A DNA stretch of 64,000 nucleotides from an uncultured Comamonadaceae bacterium (lineage in GTDB: Bacteria; Pseudomonadota; Gammaproteobacteria; Burkholderiales; Burkholderiaceae): NCBI GenBank assembly GCA_946482595.1, contig CAMLSD010000001.1, forward strand, positions 62,001 to 126,000. The letters are read 5' to 3'. Under the pieces are notes generated by a model. It did no database searches. It was not told the origin of the DNA and worked only from the letters and a program-made list of their open reading frames with translations. This document shows, in pieces, positions 19,512 through 28,711 of this stretch. Every line of letters starts with the position of its first letter. Positions within the stretch are counted from its first letter, which is position 1. Position numbers and translations under genes: made by a program.

Positions 19512-21188
19512 ATGACCCCCTGGCCCCTGGACCACACCCATGAGGTGACCAACCAGAGCGCGCCGCTCTCCGGTCACGATGTCTTCGGCAGCCACCGGGC
19601 GCTGCGCGATGCGCTGGCCTGGCACCTGCCGGGCCATGGCTTCGCCGGTCTGCACGAGCTGGGCCGCCTGGCCGGATCGTCATCGATGCAGGCGCATGCG
19701 CGGCTGGCCAATCTGCATGGGCCGGTACTGCACACGCACGACCGCCAGGGGCACCGCATCGACGAAGTCGAGTTCCATCCCGCTTACCACGCCCTGATGG
19801 ACGCGGCCGTCGGTCATGGCCTGCATGCGGCGCCGTGGGCGCGCGGTGCTGGCGCCCACCTGGAGCGTGCGGCCGGCTTCATCACGTTCACCGAGCTGGA
19901 GCCGTCCATCCTGTGCCCGATCTCGATGACGTATGCCGTGACACCCGCACTGCGCGGCAATGCGGCCATCTTCGAGGCCTGGTTCCCCAAGCTGACCGGC
20001 ACCACCTATGACGCACGGCTGGCGCCCCTGGGCGACAAGCATGGCGTGACCATGGGCATGGGCATGACCGAAAAGCAGGGCGGCTCGGACGTCCGCGCCA
20101 ACACCACCCAGGCAGTCTTCGACCAGGACACTCCCTGGGGTCGCTGTTACCGGCTTGTCGGACACAAATGGTTCTTCTCGGCGCCGATGTCCGATGCCTT
20201 CCTCGTGCTGGCCCAGGCCCCGGCCGGACTGAGCTGCTTCTTTCTGCCACGCGTGCTGCCGGACGGCAGCCGCAATGCGCTGCGGGTGCAGCGACTCAAG
20301 GACAAGCTCGGCAACCGGGCCAACGCCAGTTCGGAGGTCGAGTTTGCCGGCGCCCAGGCCTGGCTGGTGGGCGAAGAGGGCCGCGGTGTGAAGCAGATCC
20401 TCGAGATGGGCACGCTCACCCGGCTCGACTGCGCCCTGGGCACGACCGGGCTGATGCGCGGCGCGCTGGCCCTGGCGCTGGATCACGCCACGCAGCGGCA
20501 CGCCTTCGGCCATCCGCTGGTCGAGCATGACCTGATGCGCAACGTGCTGGCCGACCTGGCCCTGGAAAGCGAAGCCGCCACCGCGTTGAGCCTGCGCCTG
20601 GCGCGTGCCTTCGACCGGCACGACGACCCCTTCGAGGCCCTGATGCGCCGTGTGCTCACGCCGGTGGCGAAGTACTGGATCTGCAAGCGCGGCGCTGCCT
20701 TCGGGCAGGAGGCCATGGAATGCCTGGGCGGCAACGGCTATGTCGAGGAACAGGGGCAGGGCGCGATGGCCCGCATCTACCGCGAGATGCCGCTCAACTC
20801 GATCTGGGAGGGGGCCGGCAACATCATGGCACTCGACCTGCTGCGGGCCTTGCGCCGGCGGGATGTCTCCAGCGATGCATCCCAGGACGTGGTGGCGGCC
20901 CTCGAGGCCGAACTTTCGGTGCTGCGGGAGGTGAACCCGTCGTGCGATCGGCTGGTGACCTCGCTGCTGACGCGCATCGACGAGGGGGTCGAAGAGACCG
21001 ATGCCCGGCGCCTGGCCCAGGACGTGGCGCTCGGCGTGCAGGCGGCGATGCTGCGCCGACACGCCCCTGATTTCGTATTTGAAGCCTTCTGTGACTCGCG
21101 GCTGTCGACCGACTGGGGCCATGCCTTCGGCACGCTGCCCGCGTCCGCCGACCACGACGCGCTCGTCCGGCGGGCCCTGCCGCACTGA
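19512..21188 (+). CDS. AidB-like acyl-CoA dehydrogenase
   Basis: The product is 558 aa and resembles AidB/isovaleryl-CoA dehydrogenase-like proteins. It begins with HEVTNQSAPLSGHDVF, a known AidB opening. FAD-binding stretches MGMTEKQGGSDVRAN and HKWFFSAPM follow; the putative catalytic glutamate is in IWEGAGNIMALDL. E. coli AidB binds DNA and protects against alkylation; homologs in fatty-acid clusters may be true dehydrogenases. Context here favours the metabolic role, as inference. Confidence 0.9.
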   Translation: MTPWPLDHTHEVTNQSAPLSGHDVFGSHRALRDALAWHLPGHGFAGLHELGRLAGSSSMQAHARLANLHGPVLHTHDRQGHRIDEVEFHPAYHALMDAAVGHGLHAAPWARGAGAHLERAAGFITFTELEPSILCPISMTYAVTPALRGNAAIFEAWFPKLTGTTYDARLAPLGDKHGVTMGMGMTEKQGGSDVRANTTQAVFDQDTPWGRCYRLVGHKWFFSAPMSDAFLVLAQAPAGLSCFFLPRVLPDGSRNALRVQRLKDKLGNRANASSEVEFAGAQAWLVGEEGRGVKQILEMGTLTRLDCALGTTGLMRGALALALDHATQRHAFGHPLVEHDLMRNVLADLALESEAATALSLRLARAFDRHDDPFEALMRRVLTPVAKYWICKRGAAFGQEAMECLGGNGYVEEQGQGAMARIYREMPLNSIWEGAGNIMALDLLRALRRRDVSSDASQDVVAALEAELSVLREVNPSCDRLVTSLLTRIDEGVEETDARRLAQDVALGVQAAMLRRHAPDFVFEAFCDSRLSTDWGHAFGTLPASADHDALVRRALPH

Positions 21189-21253
21189 GCCGCGCGCGCG
21201 TGCATGCCATTCCACTGATCAGGCCCTGCCTGTGACCCAACCACGGACGCCTT

Positions 21254-22195
21254 GTGAACGAACTGATCCTGCATCACTACCCGAGCTCGCCCTTTTCGGA
21301 AAAGATCCGCCTGATCCTGGGCTTCAAGGGGCTGGCATGGCACTCGGTCATGATCCCGCCCATCATGCCCAAACCCGACGTGGTGGCGCTCACCGGCGGC
21401 TACCGGCGCACCCCGTTCCTTCAGGTCGGGCGAGACATCTACTGCGACACCCTGCTGATGGCCCGGGTGATCGAGGCGGCTGCGCCGGCGCCGTCGCTGT
21501 ATCCGGCCAGCGCGTCCGGCACGGCCGAGATGCTGGCGCAGTGGGCCGATACGCAGCTCTTCTGGACGGCGATCCCGTACACCATGCAGCCGGCCGGGCT
21601 GGCCAGCATCTTCGAGGGCGCCCCGCCCGAGGCGATCAAGGCCTTCGCGGCCGATCGAGCCAGCTTTGCGCCCCACCTCAAACGCCCCACGCCGGCCGAT
21701 GCCACGGCCCAGTTGCTGACCTGTCTGGGCTGGCTTGCCGAGCATCTGCGCGATGGCCGGCACTTCATGTGTGGCAGCGAGGCCTCGATCGCCGACTTCT
21801 CGGTCGCCCAGTGCCTGTGGTACGTGCGACGTGCGCCGCCGGTGGCCGGTGTGCTCGACGCCTACCCGGCGGTGCTCGCCTGGCATGACCGGGTGCTGGC
21901 CTTCGGGCATGGCCAGGCCCGGCGCATGAGCTCAGCCGAGGCGATCGAGGTGGCGGCCACCTGCACGTCGTTTGCCGATACCCGCGTCGAACCCGGCCAG
22001 GGTCTCGAGCCCGGAGACATCGTGACCGTCTGCGCGACCGACTATGGCAGCGACCCGGTCCAGGGTGAACTGGTCGGCCTCGACATGCGGTCGGTCTCGG
22101 TGCGCCGCCACGACGAACGTGCCGGTGCCGTCACCGTCCACTTCCCCCGCATCGGCTTCCAGGTGCGCAAGTACAAGCCCGAAGCCGCCCGCTGA
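21254..22195 (+). CDS. glutathione S-transferase family protein with C-terminal extension
   Basis: The product is 313 aa from a GTG start. The N-terminal thioredoxin-like domain (LILHHYPSSPFSEKIRLIL, about 3-85) is followed by an all-helical GST_C domain. The last 80 or so residues form an extra beta-rich piece (PGDIVTVCATDYG...VTVHFPRIGF) not found in usual 220-aa GSTs. Its place between an acyl-CoA dehydrogenase and an SDR suggests it belongs to the same pathway. A thiol-dependent isomerase or a structural role is possible. Confidence 0.82.
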   Translation: MNELILHHYPSSPFSEKIRLILGFKGLAWHSVMIPPIMPKPDVVALTGGYRRTPFLQVGRDIYCDTLLMARVIEAAAPAPSLYPASASGTAEMLAQWADTQLFWTAIPYTMQPAGLASIFEGAPPEAIKAFAADRASFAPHLKRPTPADATAQLLTCLGWLAEHLRDGRHFMCGSEASIADFSVAQCLWYVRRAPPVAGVLDAYPAVLAWHDRVLAFGHGQARRMSSAEAIEVAATCTSFADTRVEPGQGLEPGDIVTVCATDYGSDPVQGELVGLDMRSVSVRRHDERAGAVTVHFPRIGFQVRKYKPEAAR

Positions 22196-22226
22196 CAACC
22201 CCGATTCATCGACACAGGAGACACCC

Positions 22227-23138
22227 ATGAAAGACCTCAAGGGCAAGACCGCCGTCCTCACCGGTGCCGCATCCGGCTTCGGCCTCGAACTGGCACGCCT
22301 GGCCGCGCACGAAGGCATGAACGTCGTGATGGCCGACGTCCAGCAGGATGCGCTGGACGTGGCCAGCGAAGAGATCCGCGGGCTCGGGGCCAAGGTGCTG
22401 GCCTGCCGCGTCGACGTGTCGAAGTCCGCCGACATCGAGGCGCTGGCGGCCGCCACCTTCGAACACTTCGGTACGCCTCACCTCGTGTTCAACAACGCCG
22501 GCGTGGGCGCTGGCGGCCTGATCTGGGAGCACAGCCTGAAAGACTGGGAATGGGTGGTCGGCGTGAACCTCATGGGCGTGGCCCATGGCGTGCGCGTCTT
22601 CACGCCGATGATGCTCGAAGCCGCCCGCACCGACCCGTCCTACGAGGGGCACATCGTCAACACCGCGTCGATGGCCGGCCTGCTCAATGCACCCAACATG
22701 GGCGTCTACAACGTGACCAAGCATGCCGTGGTGTCGCTGTCCGAGACGCTCTATCAGGACCTGTGCCTCGTCACCGACCAGGTGCGCGCCTCGGTGCTGT
22801 GCCCGTATTTCGTGCCCACCGGCATCCACCTGTCGCATCGCAACCGTCCGCATGAGCCGGAGGGCGGCCAGGCCACGCCCAGCCAGATGATCGCGCAGGC
22901 CATGAGCGAGAAGGCCGTCAGCTCGGGCAAGATCACCGCCGCCGAGGTGGCCGCCAAGGTGCTCGATGCCGTGCGCGAGCGTCAGTTCTACATCTACAGC
23001 CACCCCAAGGCGCTGGGAATGGTGCAGAAGCGCCTCGAAGACGTGGTGATGGGGCGCAACCCGAGCGATCCGTTCGAGGGCAAGCCTGAGATCGGTGCGA
23101 AGCTGCGCGAGGCATTGCGTGCGGCGATGAACGGGTGA
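22227..23138 (+). CDS. short-chain dehydrogenase/reductase
   Basis: The product is 303 aa. The cofactor motif is TGAASGFG (about residues 12-19), with NNAGVG, the catalytic Ser in NTASMAGLL and YNVTKHAVV. The C-terminus is longer than in the classical SDRs. CAGGAG precedes the ATG by 7 bases. It ends the acyl-CoA gene series and is followed by repeats. Substrate unknown. Confidence 0.9.
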   Translation: MKDLKGKTAVLTGAASGFGLELARLAAHEGMNVVMADVQQDALDVASEEIRGLGAKVLACRVDVSKSADIEALAAATFEHFGTPHLVFNNAGVGAGGLIWEHSLKDWEWVVGVNLMGVAHGVRVFTPMMLEAARTDPSYEGHIVNTASMAGLLNAPNMGVYNVTKHAVVSLSETLYQDLCLVTDQVRASVLCPYFVPTGIHLSHRNRPHEPEGGQATPSQMIAQAMSEKAVSSGKITAAEVAAKVLDAVRERQFYIYSHPKALGMVQKRLEDVVMGRNPSDPFEGKPEIGAKLREALRAAMNG

Positions 23139-23222
23139 GGGGCGCCGGGGGGTAGGGGCGCCGGTGCACCGCGCTGCACCCCCTCTCCCTGACCCTCTCC
23201 CCCGTGTCCGGTGGAGAGGGAA

Positions 23223-23392
23223 GCAATCAGCGTCTCCCTGTCCCGATGGCGGGAGTGCAACCAGCCTCTGCCTCTCCCGCTGGCGGGAGAGCGACCAGCA
23301 TCTCGCTGTCCCGATGGCGGGAGTGCAACCAGCTTCTCCCTCTCCCGCTGGCGATAGTGCAACGAGCTTCTCCCTCTCCCGCTCGCGGGAGA
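23223..23392. repeat. five tandem 34-bp imperfect repeats with hairpin cores
   Basis: Five units of exactly 34 bases lie head to tail (starting 23223, 23257, 23291, 23325 and 23359). Each contains CTCCCGCTGGCGGGAG or a variant such as TCCCGATGGCGGGA, and all start GCAA or GCGA. The hairpin has a 7-bp stem in unit 2. The array fills most of the gap between two converging genes (23139-23447), which holds no gene. GGAGAGGG-type sequence flanks it at 23211-23220 and 23389-23407. It resembles dispersed extragenic palindromes of proteobacteria and may end or protect both transcripts. Confidence 0.8.
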
Positions 23393-23447
23393 GGGCCGGG
23401 GAGAGGGCACCCGGCCGCCCCACACCTCAACCCCCCTTCACCGCACC

Positions 23448-23936
23448 TCACCCCACGCGATGCACCCCGCCATGGCTCCCATGCACATGCCTCGGCCCGC
23501 CCTGTCCCTCGTCGCTTGCGCCGGCCGCTGATGCTCGCCGGCTCGACGCCGTCAGCTCCTGCAGGATCCCGCAATCGGCGCTGGCGCCCTGGGCATGGCT
23601 GCATTGCGTGCGCAACTCCAGCAGGTGCTGCTGCAGAGTCTGCAGCTCCGCGATGCGGGCAGCCACATGGCCGATGTGTTCGTCGAGCACCGCGTCCACC
23701 TGCCCGCAGTCGGCCTGCGGGTTGTCCTTGAACTTCAGCAGCACCCGCACTTCGTCCAGCGTCATGTCCAGCGATCGGCAATGCCGGATGAACAGCAGCC
23801 GCTCGACATGGGCAGGCTCGTACAGCCGGTAGTTGCCTTCAGAGCGAGGCGGGGAGGGCAGCAGCCCCTCATGCTCGTAGTAGCGGATGGTTTCGACACG
23901 CGTGTCGGTCGCGCGAGACAGTTGGCCGATGCGCAT
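23448..23936 (-). CDS. cadR: MerR-family Cd(II)/Pb(II)-type regulator (CadR/PbrR)
   Basis: The product is 162 aa. The MerR helix-turn-helix (MRIGQLSRATDTRVETIRYYE) is followed by a long dimer helix. Cysteines at 77 (DCGQ), 112 and 122 (CSHAQGASADC) sit at the places used by CadR/PbrR for cadmium or lead. No P-type ATPase or cation exporter gene is in the window. The divergent gene beyond its operator encodes a DUF3703 protein, the likely target. The tail from about residue 130 is low complexity. Confidence 0.88.
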   Translation of the reverse strand: MRIGQLSRATDTRVETIRYYEHEGLLPSPPRSEGNYRLYEPAHVERLLFIRHCRSLDMTLDEVRVLLKFKDNPQADCGQVDAVLDEHIGHVAARIAELQTLQQHLLELRTQCSHAQGASADCGILQELTASSRRASAAGASDEGQGGPRHVHGSHGGVHRVG

Positions 23937-23976
23937 GCAGCTCTCCGGTGGGCAAAGGCATTCTAGAAAAAAGTGC

Positions 23977-24007
23977 TTGACCCTGAAGTGGTTGCAGGGT
24001 TTGAAAT
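23977..24007 (+). promoter_or_regulatory. MerR-type promoter/operator with long spacer
   Basis: ACCCT (23980-23984) and AGGGT (23996-24000) form the dyad typical of CadR/PbrR/ZntR operators. It lies between a -35 TTGACC (23977-23982) and a -10-like TGAAAT (24002-24007), a 19-base spacer as MerR promoters have. The -10 ends only 7 bases before the ATG at 24015, so the mRNA should start at or next to the start codon. Confidence 0.8.
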
Positions 24008-24014
24008 TCGCGCC

Positions 24015-24407
24015 ATGAGCACCTCACCTTTCACCACCACCCCCCTGGATCGGGCCTACCTTGCCGCACTCGACGAGGCCCGCGAGCACGCCCGCGCGCG
24101 GCGTTTCGAGGCGGCCTTGCAGGCCCTGGCGACGGCACACATCCTCGGCCAGCGTGAATTCACGCGGCACACCGTGGTGCACTGGCGCATGCTGGTCGTG
24201 GCCTGGCAGCAGCGCAACGGGGGCGAGCTGGCCGGCCAGCTGCTGCGCCTGGCGCTGGTGCCCGTGGGGCACCTGATCGGGCGGCTGCCGCTGGGCAACA
24301 TCGGGCTGTCGCGGGTCAGCGCACTGGCGCCGATGCCTGTCGATCCTGCCCTGCAGCGCCTGCTGGACGATCACGAGGCCCGCCGACGCGGCAACAAGTC
24401 ACGCTGA
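24015..24407 (+). CDS. DUF3703 family protein under a metal-type MerR promoter
   Basis: The product is 130 aa, mostly helical, with [30 protein letters not shown], the DUF3703 core, which is rich in His. The function of the family is unknown. There is no Shine-Dalgarno sequence before the ATG and the -10 box ends 7 bases upstream, pointing to leaderless translation. The frame extends back to 23973 but that part contains the promoter. The MerR operator directly upstream suggests induction by a divalent metal. Confidence 0.85.
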   Translation: MSTSPFTTTPLDRAYLAALDEAREHARARRFEAALQALATAHILGQREFTRHTVVHWRMLVVAWQQRNGGELAGQLLRLALVPVGHLIGRLPLGNIGLSRVSALAPMPVDPALQRLLDDHEARRRGNKSR

Positions 24408-24532
24408 GCATGCTGCGGGCAGCGTGGCGGTGGCCCGCCGTACCTCTGGAGACAGGATCGCCCGGTGCCCTATGGCAAACTCCGCGCCTTCTTCGTAGTG
24501 ACCCGGGGCGCTCCGCCGCCCGCCTCAAAGAC

Positions 24533-26884
24533 GTGCTGGACAAGATCCTTCTCCAAATTGCGGCCGAACTCAAGGTTCGACCCGCCCAGGTCAACGCTGC
24601 GGTCGAACTGCTCGACGGCGGCGCCACTGTTCCCTTCATCGCCCGCTATCGCAAGGAAGCCACCGACGGGCTCGACGACATCCAGCTGCGTGAGCTCGAG
24701 AGCCGCCTGAGCTATCTGCGCGAGCTTGAAGATCGCCGCGCCGCAGTGCTCAAGAGCATCGACGAGCAGGGCAAGCTCACGCCTGAGCTGCGTGCGGCGA
24801 TCGAGACCGTGCCGACCAAGCAGGAGCTCGAAGACCTGTACCTGCCCTACAAGCCCAAGCGTCGCACCAAGGGCATGATCGCCCGCGAGGCCGGCATCGA
24901 GCCGTTGGCCGACAAGCTGTTCGCCGACCCGACGCTCGACCCGCCGGCCGAGGCCGCGGCCTTCGTGAACGGTGAAGCCGGATTTGCCGATGCCCACGCC
25001 GTGCTCGACGGCGTGCGCGACATCCTCTCGGAGCGGTGGGCCGAAGACGCCGCACTCGTGCGTCTGCTGCGCGAGTGGCTCTGGGAAGAAGGCCTGTTCC
25101 GCTCGAAGCTGATGGATGGCAAGGACGAGAACAACCCCGAGATCGCCAAGTTCCGCGATTACTTCGACTACGACGAACCGATCCGTACCGTGCCGTCGCA
25201 CCGGGCGCTGGCGGTGTTCCGCGGCCGTACGCTGGAGTTTCTGGATGCCAAGCTCGTGCTCGACGAGGAGCTGGTGCCTGGCCAGCCCACGCTGGCCGAA
25301 GGCCGCATCGCACGCCATCTGGGGTGGAGCCACGGCAAGCGTGCAAGCGACGACCTGATCCGCAAGACCATTGCCTGGACCTGGAAGGTCAAGCTCAGCC
25401 TGAGCCTGGAGCGTGACCTCTTCTCGCGGCTGCGCGAAGAAGCCGAGAAGGTGGCGATCAAGGTGTTTGCCGAGAACCTGCGCGACCTGCTGCTGGCCGC
25501 ACCGGCCGGCCGGCGTGTGGTGATGGGCCTGGACCCGGGCATCCGCACCGGCGTGAAGGTCGCTGTCGTCAACGAGACTGGCAAGGTCGTCGACACCTCC
25601 ACCGTCTACCCGCACGAGCCCCGCAACGACTGGGAAGGCTCGCTGCATGCGTTGGGGCGCCTGTGCGCCACGCATGGCGTGAACCTGATCGCCATCGGCA
25701 ACGGTACCGCCAGCCGAGAGACCGACAAGCTTGCCGCCGACCTGATCAAGCGCATCCAGCAACTGGCCCCGGGCACGCCGATCGAGAAGGTGGTGGTCAG
25801 CGAGGCGGGCGCCTCGGTGTACTCGGCGTCCGAATTCGCCAGCAAGGAACTGCCGGACCTGGATGTGAGCCTGCGTGGTGCCGTCAGCATCGCGCGGCGT
25901 GTGCAGGACCCCTTGGCCGAACTGGTGAAGATCGAGCCCAAGAGCATCGGGGTGGGGCAGTACCAGCACGACGTGAACCAGAGCGAGCTGGCGCGCAGCC
26001 TGGACGCGGTGGTCGAAGACTGCGTGAACTCCGTCGGCGTGGACCTGAACACGGCGTCCGCACCGCTGCTGTCGCGCGTTTCGGGCCTGAGCTCGGCGGT
26101 GGCCGCCAGCATCGTGCGCTGGCGCGATGCGCACGGCGCCTTCCGCAACCGCCAGCAGCTGCTCGATGTGGCCGGGCTGGGCGCCAAGACCTTCGAGCAG
26201 GCGGCGGGCTTCCTGCGCATTCGCGACGGCGACAACCCGCTGGACCTCTCCGGCGTGCACCCCGAGACCTACCCGGTGGTCGAGAAGATGCTGGCGACCA
26301 CCGGCAAGCCCATCACCGAGCTGATGGGCCGCTCTGACGTGCTCAAGGCCCTGAAGCCCGAAGCCTTTGCCGATGACCGATTCGGCGCGATCACCGTCAA
26401 GGACATCCTGTCCGAACTGGAAAAGCCGGGCCGTGACCCGCGGCCGGACTTCAAGGTGGCCCGCTTCAACGACGGGGTCGAGGACATCAAGGACCTGCAG
26501 CCCGGCATGGTGCTCGAAGGCACGGTGAGCAACGTGGCGCAGTTCGGTGCCTTCGTCGACCTGGGCGTGCACCAGGACGGCCTGGTGCATGTGAGCCAGC
26601 TGTCGAACAAGTTCGTCAACGACGCCCGCGAAGTGGTGAAGACCGGTGACATCGTCAAGGTGAAGGTGCTCGAGGTCGACCTGGCACGCAAGCGCATCTC
26701 GCTGACGATGAAGCTCGACACCGCGGCGCCGGCCAAAGGCTCGGCCGGACAGGGGCGCAGCGACAACAGCTTCCGACCGGCGGCCCGGCATGAGCGTGCG
26801 GGCGGCCCACGGCAGCACGCAGCGTCGGCGGGTGGCCAGTCGGCGATGGCTGCGGCATTTGCCAAGCTGCAGACCAAGCGCTGA
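24533..26884 (+). CDS. tex: RNA-binding transcriptional accessory protein Tex
   Basis: The product is about 783 aa with the full Tex layout: N-terminal helical region, YqgF nuclease-like domain ([17 protein letters not shown]), helix-hairpin-helix segment ([17 protein letters not shown]) and a C-terminal S1 RNA-binding domain ([21 protein letters not shown]). Tex affects transcription and nucleic-acid transactions. The start is put at GTG 24533 (translated [13 protein letters not shown]), where the conserved sequence begins. The frame runs upstream to 24410 with unrelated residues, so the start is not certain. Confidence 0.93.
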   Translation: MLDKILLQIAAELKVRPAQVNAAVELLDGGATVPFIARYRKEATDGLDDIQLRELESRLSYLRELEDRRAAVLKSIDEQGKLTPELRAAIETVPTKQELEDLYLPYKPKRRTKGMIAREAGIEPLADKLFADPTLDPPAEAAAFVNGEAGFADAHAVLDGVRDILSERWAEDAALVRLLREWLWEEGLFRSKLMDGKDENNPEIAKFRDYFDYDEPIRTVPSHRALAVFRGRTLEFLDAKLVLDEELVPGQPTLAEGRIARHLGWSHGKRASDDLIRKTIAWTWKVKLSLSLERDLFSRLREEAEKVAIKVFAENLRDLLLAAPAGRRVVMGLDPGIRTGVKVAVVNETGKVVDTSTVYPHEPRNDWEGSLHALGRLCATHGVNLIAIGNGTASRETDKLAADLIKRIQQLAPGTPIEKVVVSEAGASVYSASEFASKELPDLDVSLRGAVSIARRVQDPLAELVKIEPKSIGVGQYQHDVNQSELARSLDAVVEDCVNSVGVDLNTASAPLLSRVSGLSSAVAASIVRWRDAHGAFRNRQQLLDVAGLGAKTFEQAAGFLRIRDGDNPLDLSGVHPETYPVVEKMLATTGKPITELMGRSDVLKALKPEAFADDRFGAITVKDILSELEKPGRDPRPDFKVARFNDGVEDIKDLQPGMVLEGTVSNVAQFGAFVDLGVHQDGLVHVSQLSNKFVNDAREVVKTGDIVKVKVLEVDLARKRISLTMKLDTAAPAKGSAGQGRSDNSFRPAARHERAGGPRQHAASAGGQSAMAAAFAKLQTKR

Positions 26885-26953
26885 ACGCCGCCAGGGCGTG
26901 GCGCGGCACCGCCGATTGATGTCTACTGTGCGTTCCGTCACATGGAGACCCTG

Positions 26954-27487
26954 ATGATGAAGACGATGCAAACGATCCTCGGCGTCGCCGCGCTGCTGAC
27001 CCTGGCAGCCTGCGGACATCCGCACCGCCACGGCGGTGGCCCGGCGGCGGTGGCCGAGCTGCAGCCCACGCGTGGCAACGCCACGGCAGGCACGGTGCGG
27101 TTCGAGCAGCATGGCCACCATGTCATGGTGTTCGCCCGCGTGACCGGCCTCAAGCCCAACCAGGAGCACGGCTTTCACGTGCATGAAAAGGGCGACTGCT
27201 CCAGCGGCGACGGCATGAGCGCGGCCGGGCACTTCAACCCGCTGGGCAAGCCGCACGGACACCACAGTGGCAGCGAACGCCATGCGGGCGACATGCCCAA
27301 CCTGAAGGCCGATGCCAACGGCGTGGCCGAGGCCCGCTTCCACATGAGCGGCATCACCGTCGGTTCCGGTGCCACCGACATCGTCGGGCGCGGCCTGATC
27401 GTGCATGCCAACCCCGACGACTACACCTCCCAGCCCGTCGGCAACGCCGGTGGCCGGCTGGCGTGTGCGGTGATCAAGGCGGGTTGA
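26954..27487 (+). CDS. sodC: Cu/Zn superoxide dismutase, periplasmic lipoprotein
   Basis: The product is 177 aa. It has a lipobox (LTLAAC at about residue 20) and a His-rich linker (GHPHRHGGG). The copper/zinc ligands are in GFHVHEKGDC, GHFNPLGKPHG and HAGDMPNL, and the closing disulfide Cys in RLACAVI. It removes superoxide outside the cytoplasm. The ATG at 26954 lies 6 bases after GGAG; ATG 26942 is too close to that site. It is monocistronic by context. Confidence 0.95.
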   Translation: MMKTMQTILGVAALLTLAACGHPHRHGGGPAAVAELQPTRGNATAGTVRFEQHGHHVMVFARVTGLKPNQEHGFHVHEKGDCSSGDGMSAAGHFNPLGKPHGHHSGSERHAGDMPNLKADANGVAEARFHMSGITVGSGATDIVGRGLIVHANPDDYTSQPVGNAGGRLACAVIKAG

Positions 27488-27509
27488 CCCTCAGCATCCA
27501 GCGCCGCGT

Positions 27510-27530
27510 CGGCCCGGTGTAGCCGGGCCG
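27510..27530 (+). terminator. GC hairpin after sodC, possible terminator
   Basis: CGGCCCGG and CCGGGCCG form a perfect 8-bp stem with a 5-base loop, 23 bases after the sodC stop. There is no T-run, so it could be a Rho-assisted stop or an RNA-stabilising hairpin rather than a full intrinsic terminator. Confidence 0.45.
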
Positions 27531-27548
27531 CCGTCGGCCCCCCATGTC

Positions 27549-28628
27549 ATGCACGCCCTGCAGATCCACGCCGGCCCCGCCGCGCTCGCCCACATCGCAC
27601 GCGACGGCCTGCGCCCCCAGGACGTGCGGGTCGTGGCGGGCGCCGCCGGCGGGCCCAAGGGCCTGGTGCTCAATCACCTTGACCGGCACATTTTCGGCAC
27701 CTGGCTGGCCTCGAGCCGGCACACGGTGCATCTGGTGGGCGCCTCGATCGGCGCCTGGCGCATGGCCACCGGCGCAATGAGCGATCCGGTGCGGCACTTC
27801 GAGCGGCTGGCCCACGACTACATCCACCAGACCTACGAACTCGAGCCGGGTCGCCGGATGCCGACGGCCGAACAGGTCAGTCGGGAGTTCGGCCGCGAGC
27901 TGGCGGCGTTTTTCGACGGCCACGTCGAAGGGCTGGTCAGGCATCCGCGCTATCTGCTGCACATCGTGACCTCTCGCGGGCGCCATGTGCTCGGGCGGGA
28001 AGGGCGCCTGCGCACGCCGGTGGGTTACCTCGGGGCGCTGCTCAGCAACATGGCCAGTCGCAAGGCGCTGGGCGCCTGGCTGGAGCGTGTGGTGTTCTCG
28101 GGCGAGGGCGAGTCGCTTCCCGTCGACCTGAGCGACCTGCGGCACCGCAGCGTGCGCCTGTCGGCCGAAAACTTCCGACCGGCCCTCCTGGCGTCGTGCT
28201 CGATCCCGTTCGTGCTCAAGGCCGTGCATGACATCCCGGGCGGGCCACCCGGTGCCTACTGGGACGGCGGCATCACCGACTACCACCTGCACTGGAACTA
28301 CCGCGGCATGGCCGGTGGCGGCCTGGTGCTGTATCCGCATTTCCAGCAGTCAGTGGTGCCGGGCTGGCTCGACAAGTCGCTGCGCCACCGGCATCGCGCC
28401 ACCCCGGCGCTCGACAACGTCATCGTGCTGGCGCCCAACCCGCAATGGGTGCGCACGCTGCCTCACGGCAAACTGCCCGATCGCAACGACTTCAAGCGCT
28501 ACGGCACCGACCTGGCCGCGCGGGTGGCGGCCTGGGGGCGGGCGGTCCAGGAAAGCGAGCGGCTGGCCCAGGAGTGGCATGACTGGCTCGAGCGGGGCGC
28601 GCCGGTGAACGAGGTCCGGCCGCTGTGA
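27549..28628 (+). CDS. patatin-like phospholipase family protein
   Basis: The product is 359 aa. The Gly-rich oxyanion loop GAAGGPKG (31-38), the nucleophile elbow GASIG (Ser66) and the catalytic Asp in DGG (239) are the three patatin marks, in the right order. Patatins cleave acyl chains from lipids by a Ser-Asp dyad. There is no signal peptide. The Lys and Pro in the oxyanion loop are typical of a bacterial subgroup of unknown substrate. Its neighbours do not point to a pathway. Confidence 0.85.
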   Translation: MHALQIHAGPAALAHIARDGLRPQDVRVVAGAAGGPKGLVLNHLDRHIFGTWLASSRHTVHLVGASIGAWRMATGAMSDPVRHFERLAHDYIHQTYELEPGRRMPTAEQVSREFGRELAAFFDGHVEGLVRHPRYLLHIVTSRGRHVLGREGRLRTPVGYLGALLSNMASRKALGAWLERVVFSGEGESLPVDLSDLRHRSVRLSAENFRPALLASCSIPFVLKAVHDIPGGPPGAYWDGGITDYHLHWNYRGMAGGGLVLYPHFQQSVVPGWLDKSLRHRHRATPALDNVIVLAPNPQWVRTLPHGKLPDRNDFKRYGTDLAARVAAWGRAVQESERLAQEWHDWLERGAPVNEVRPL

Positions 28629-28711
28629 TGCCGTCCGTGTGCCCCGGTCGAGGCGCAAGGCCGAGGCCCTGCGTACACTAGCGCCCAGAACAATCAATCG
28701 CGGAGCCCGCA

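Noticed and set aside
23223..23392. CRISPR-like tandem repeat
   Set aside because: Units are contiguous with no unique spacers, are imperfect and hold hairpin cores; no cas genes are present.
24470..27406. Long minus-strand open frame (978 codons)
   Set aside because: It is antisense to tex and sodC, without motifs or ribosome site.
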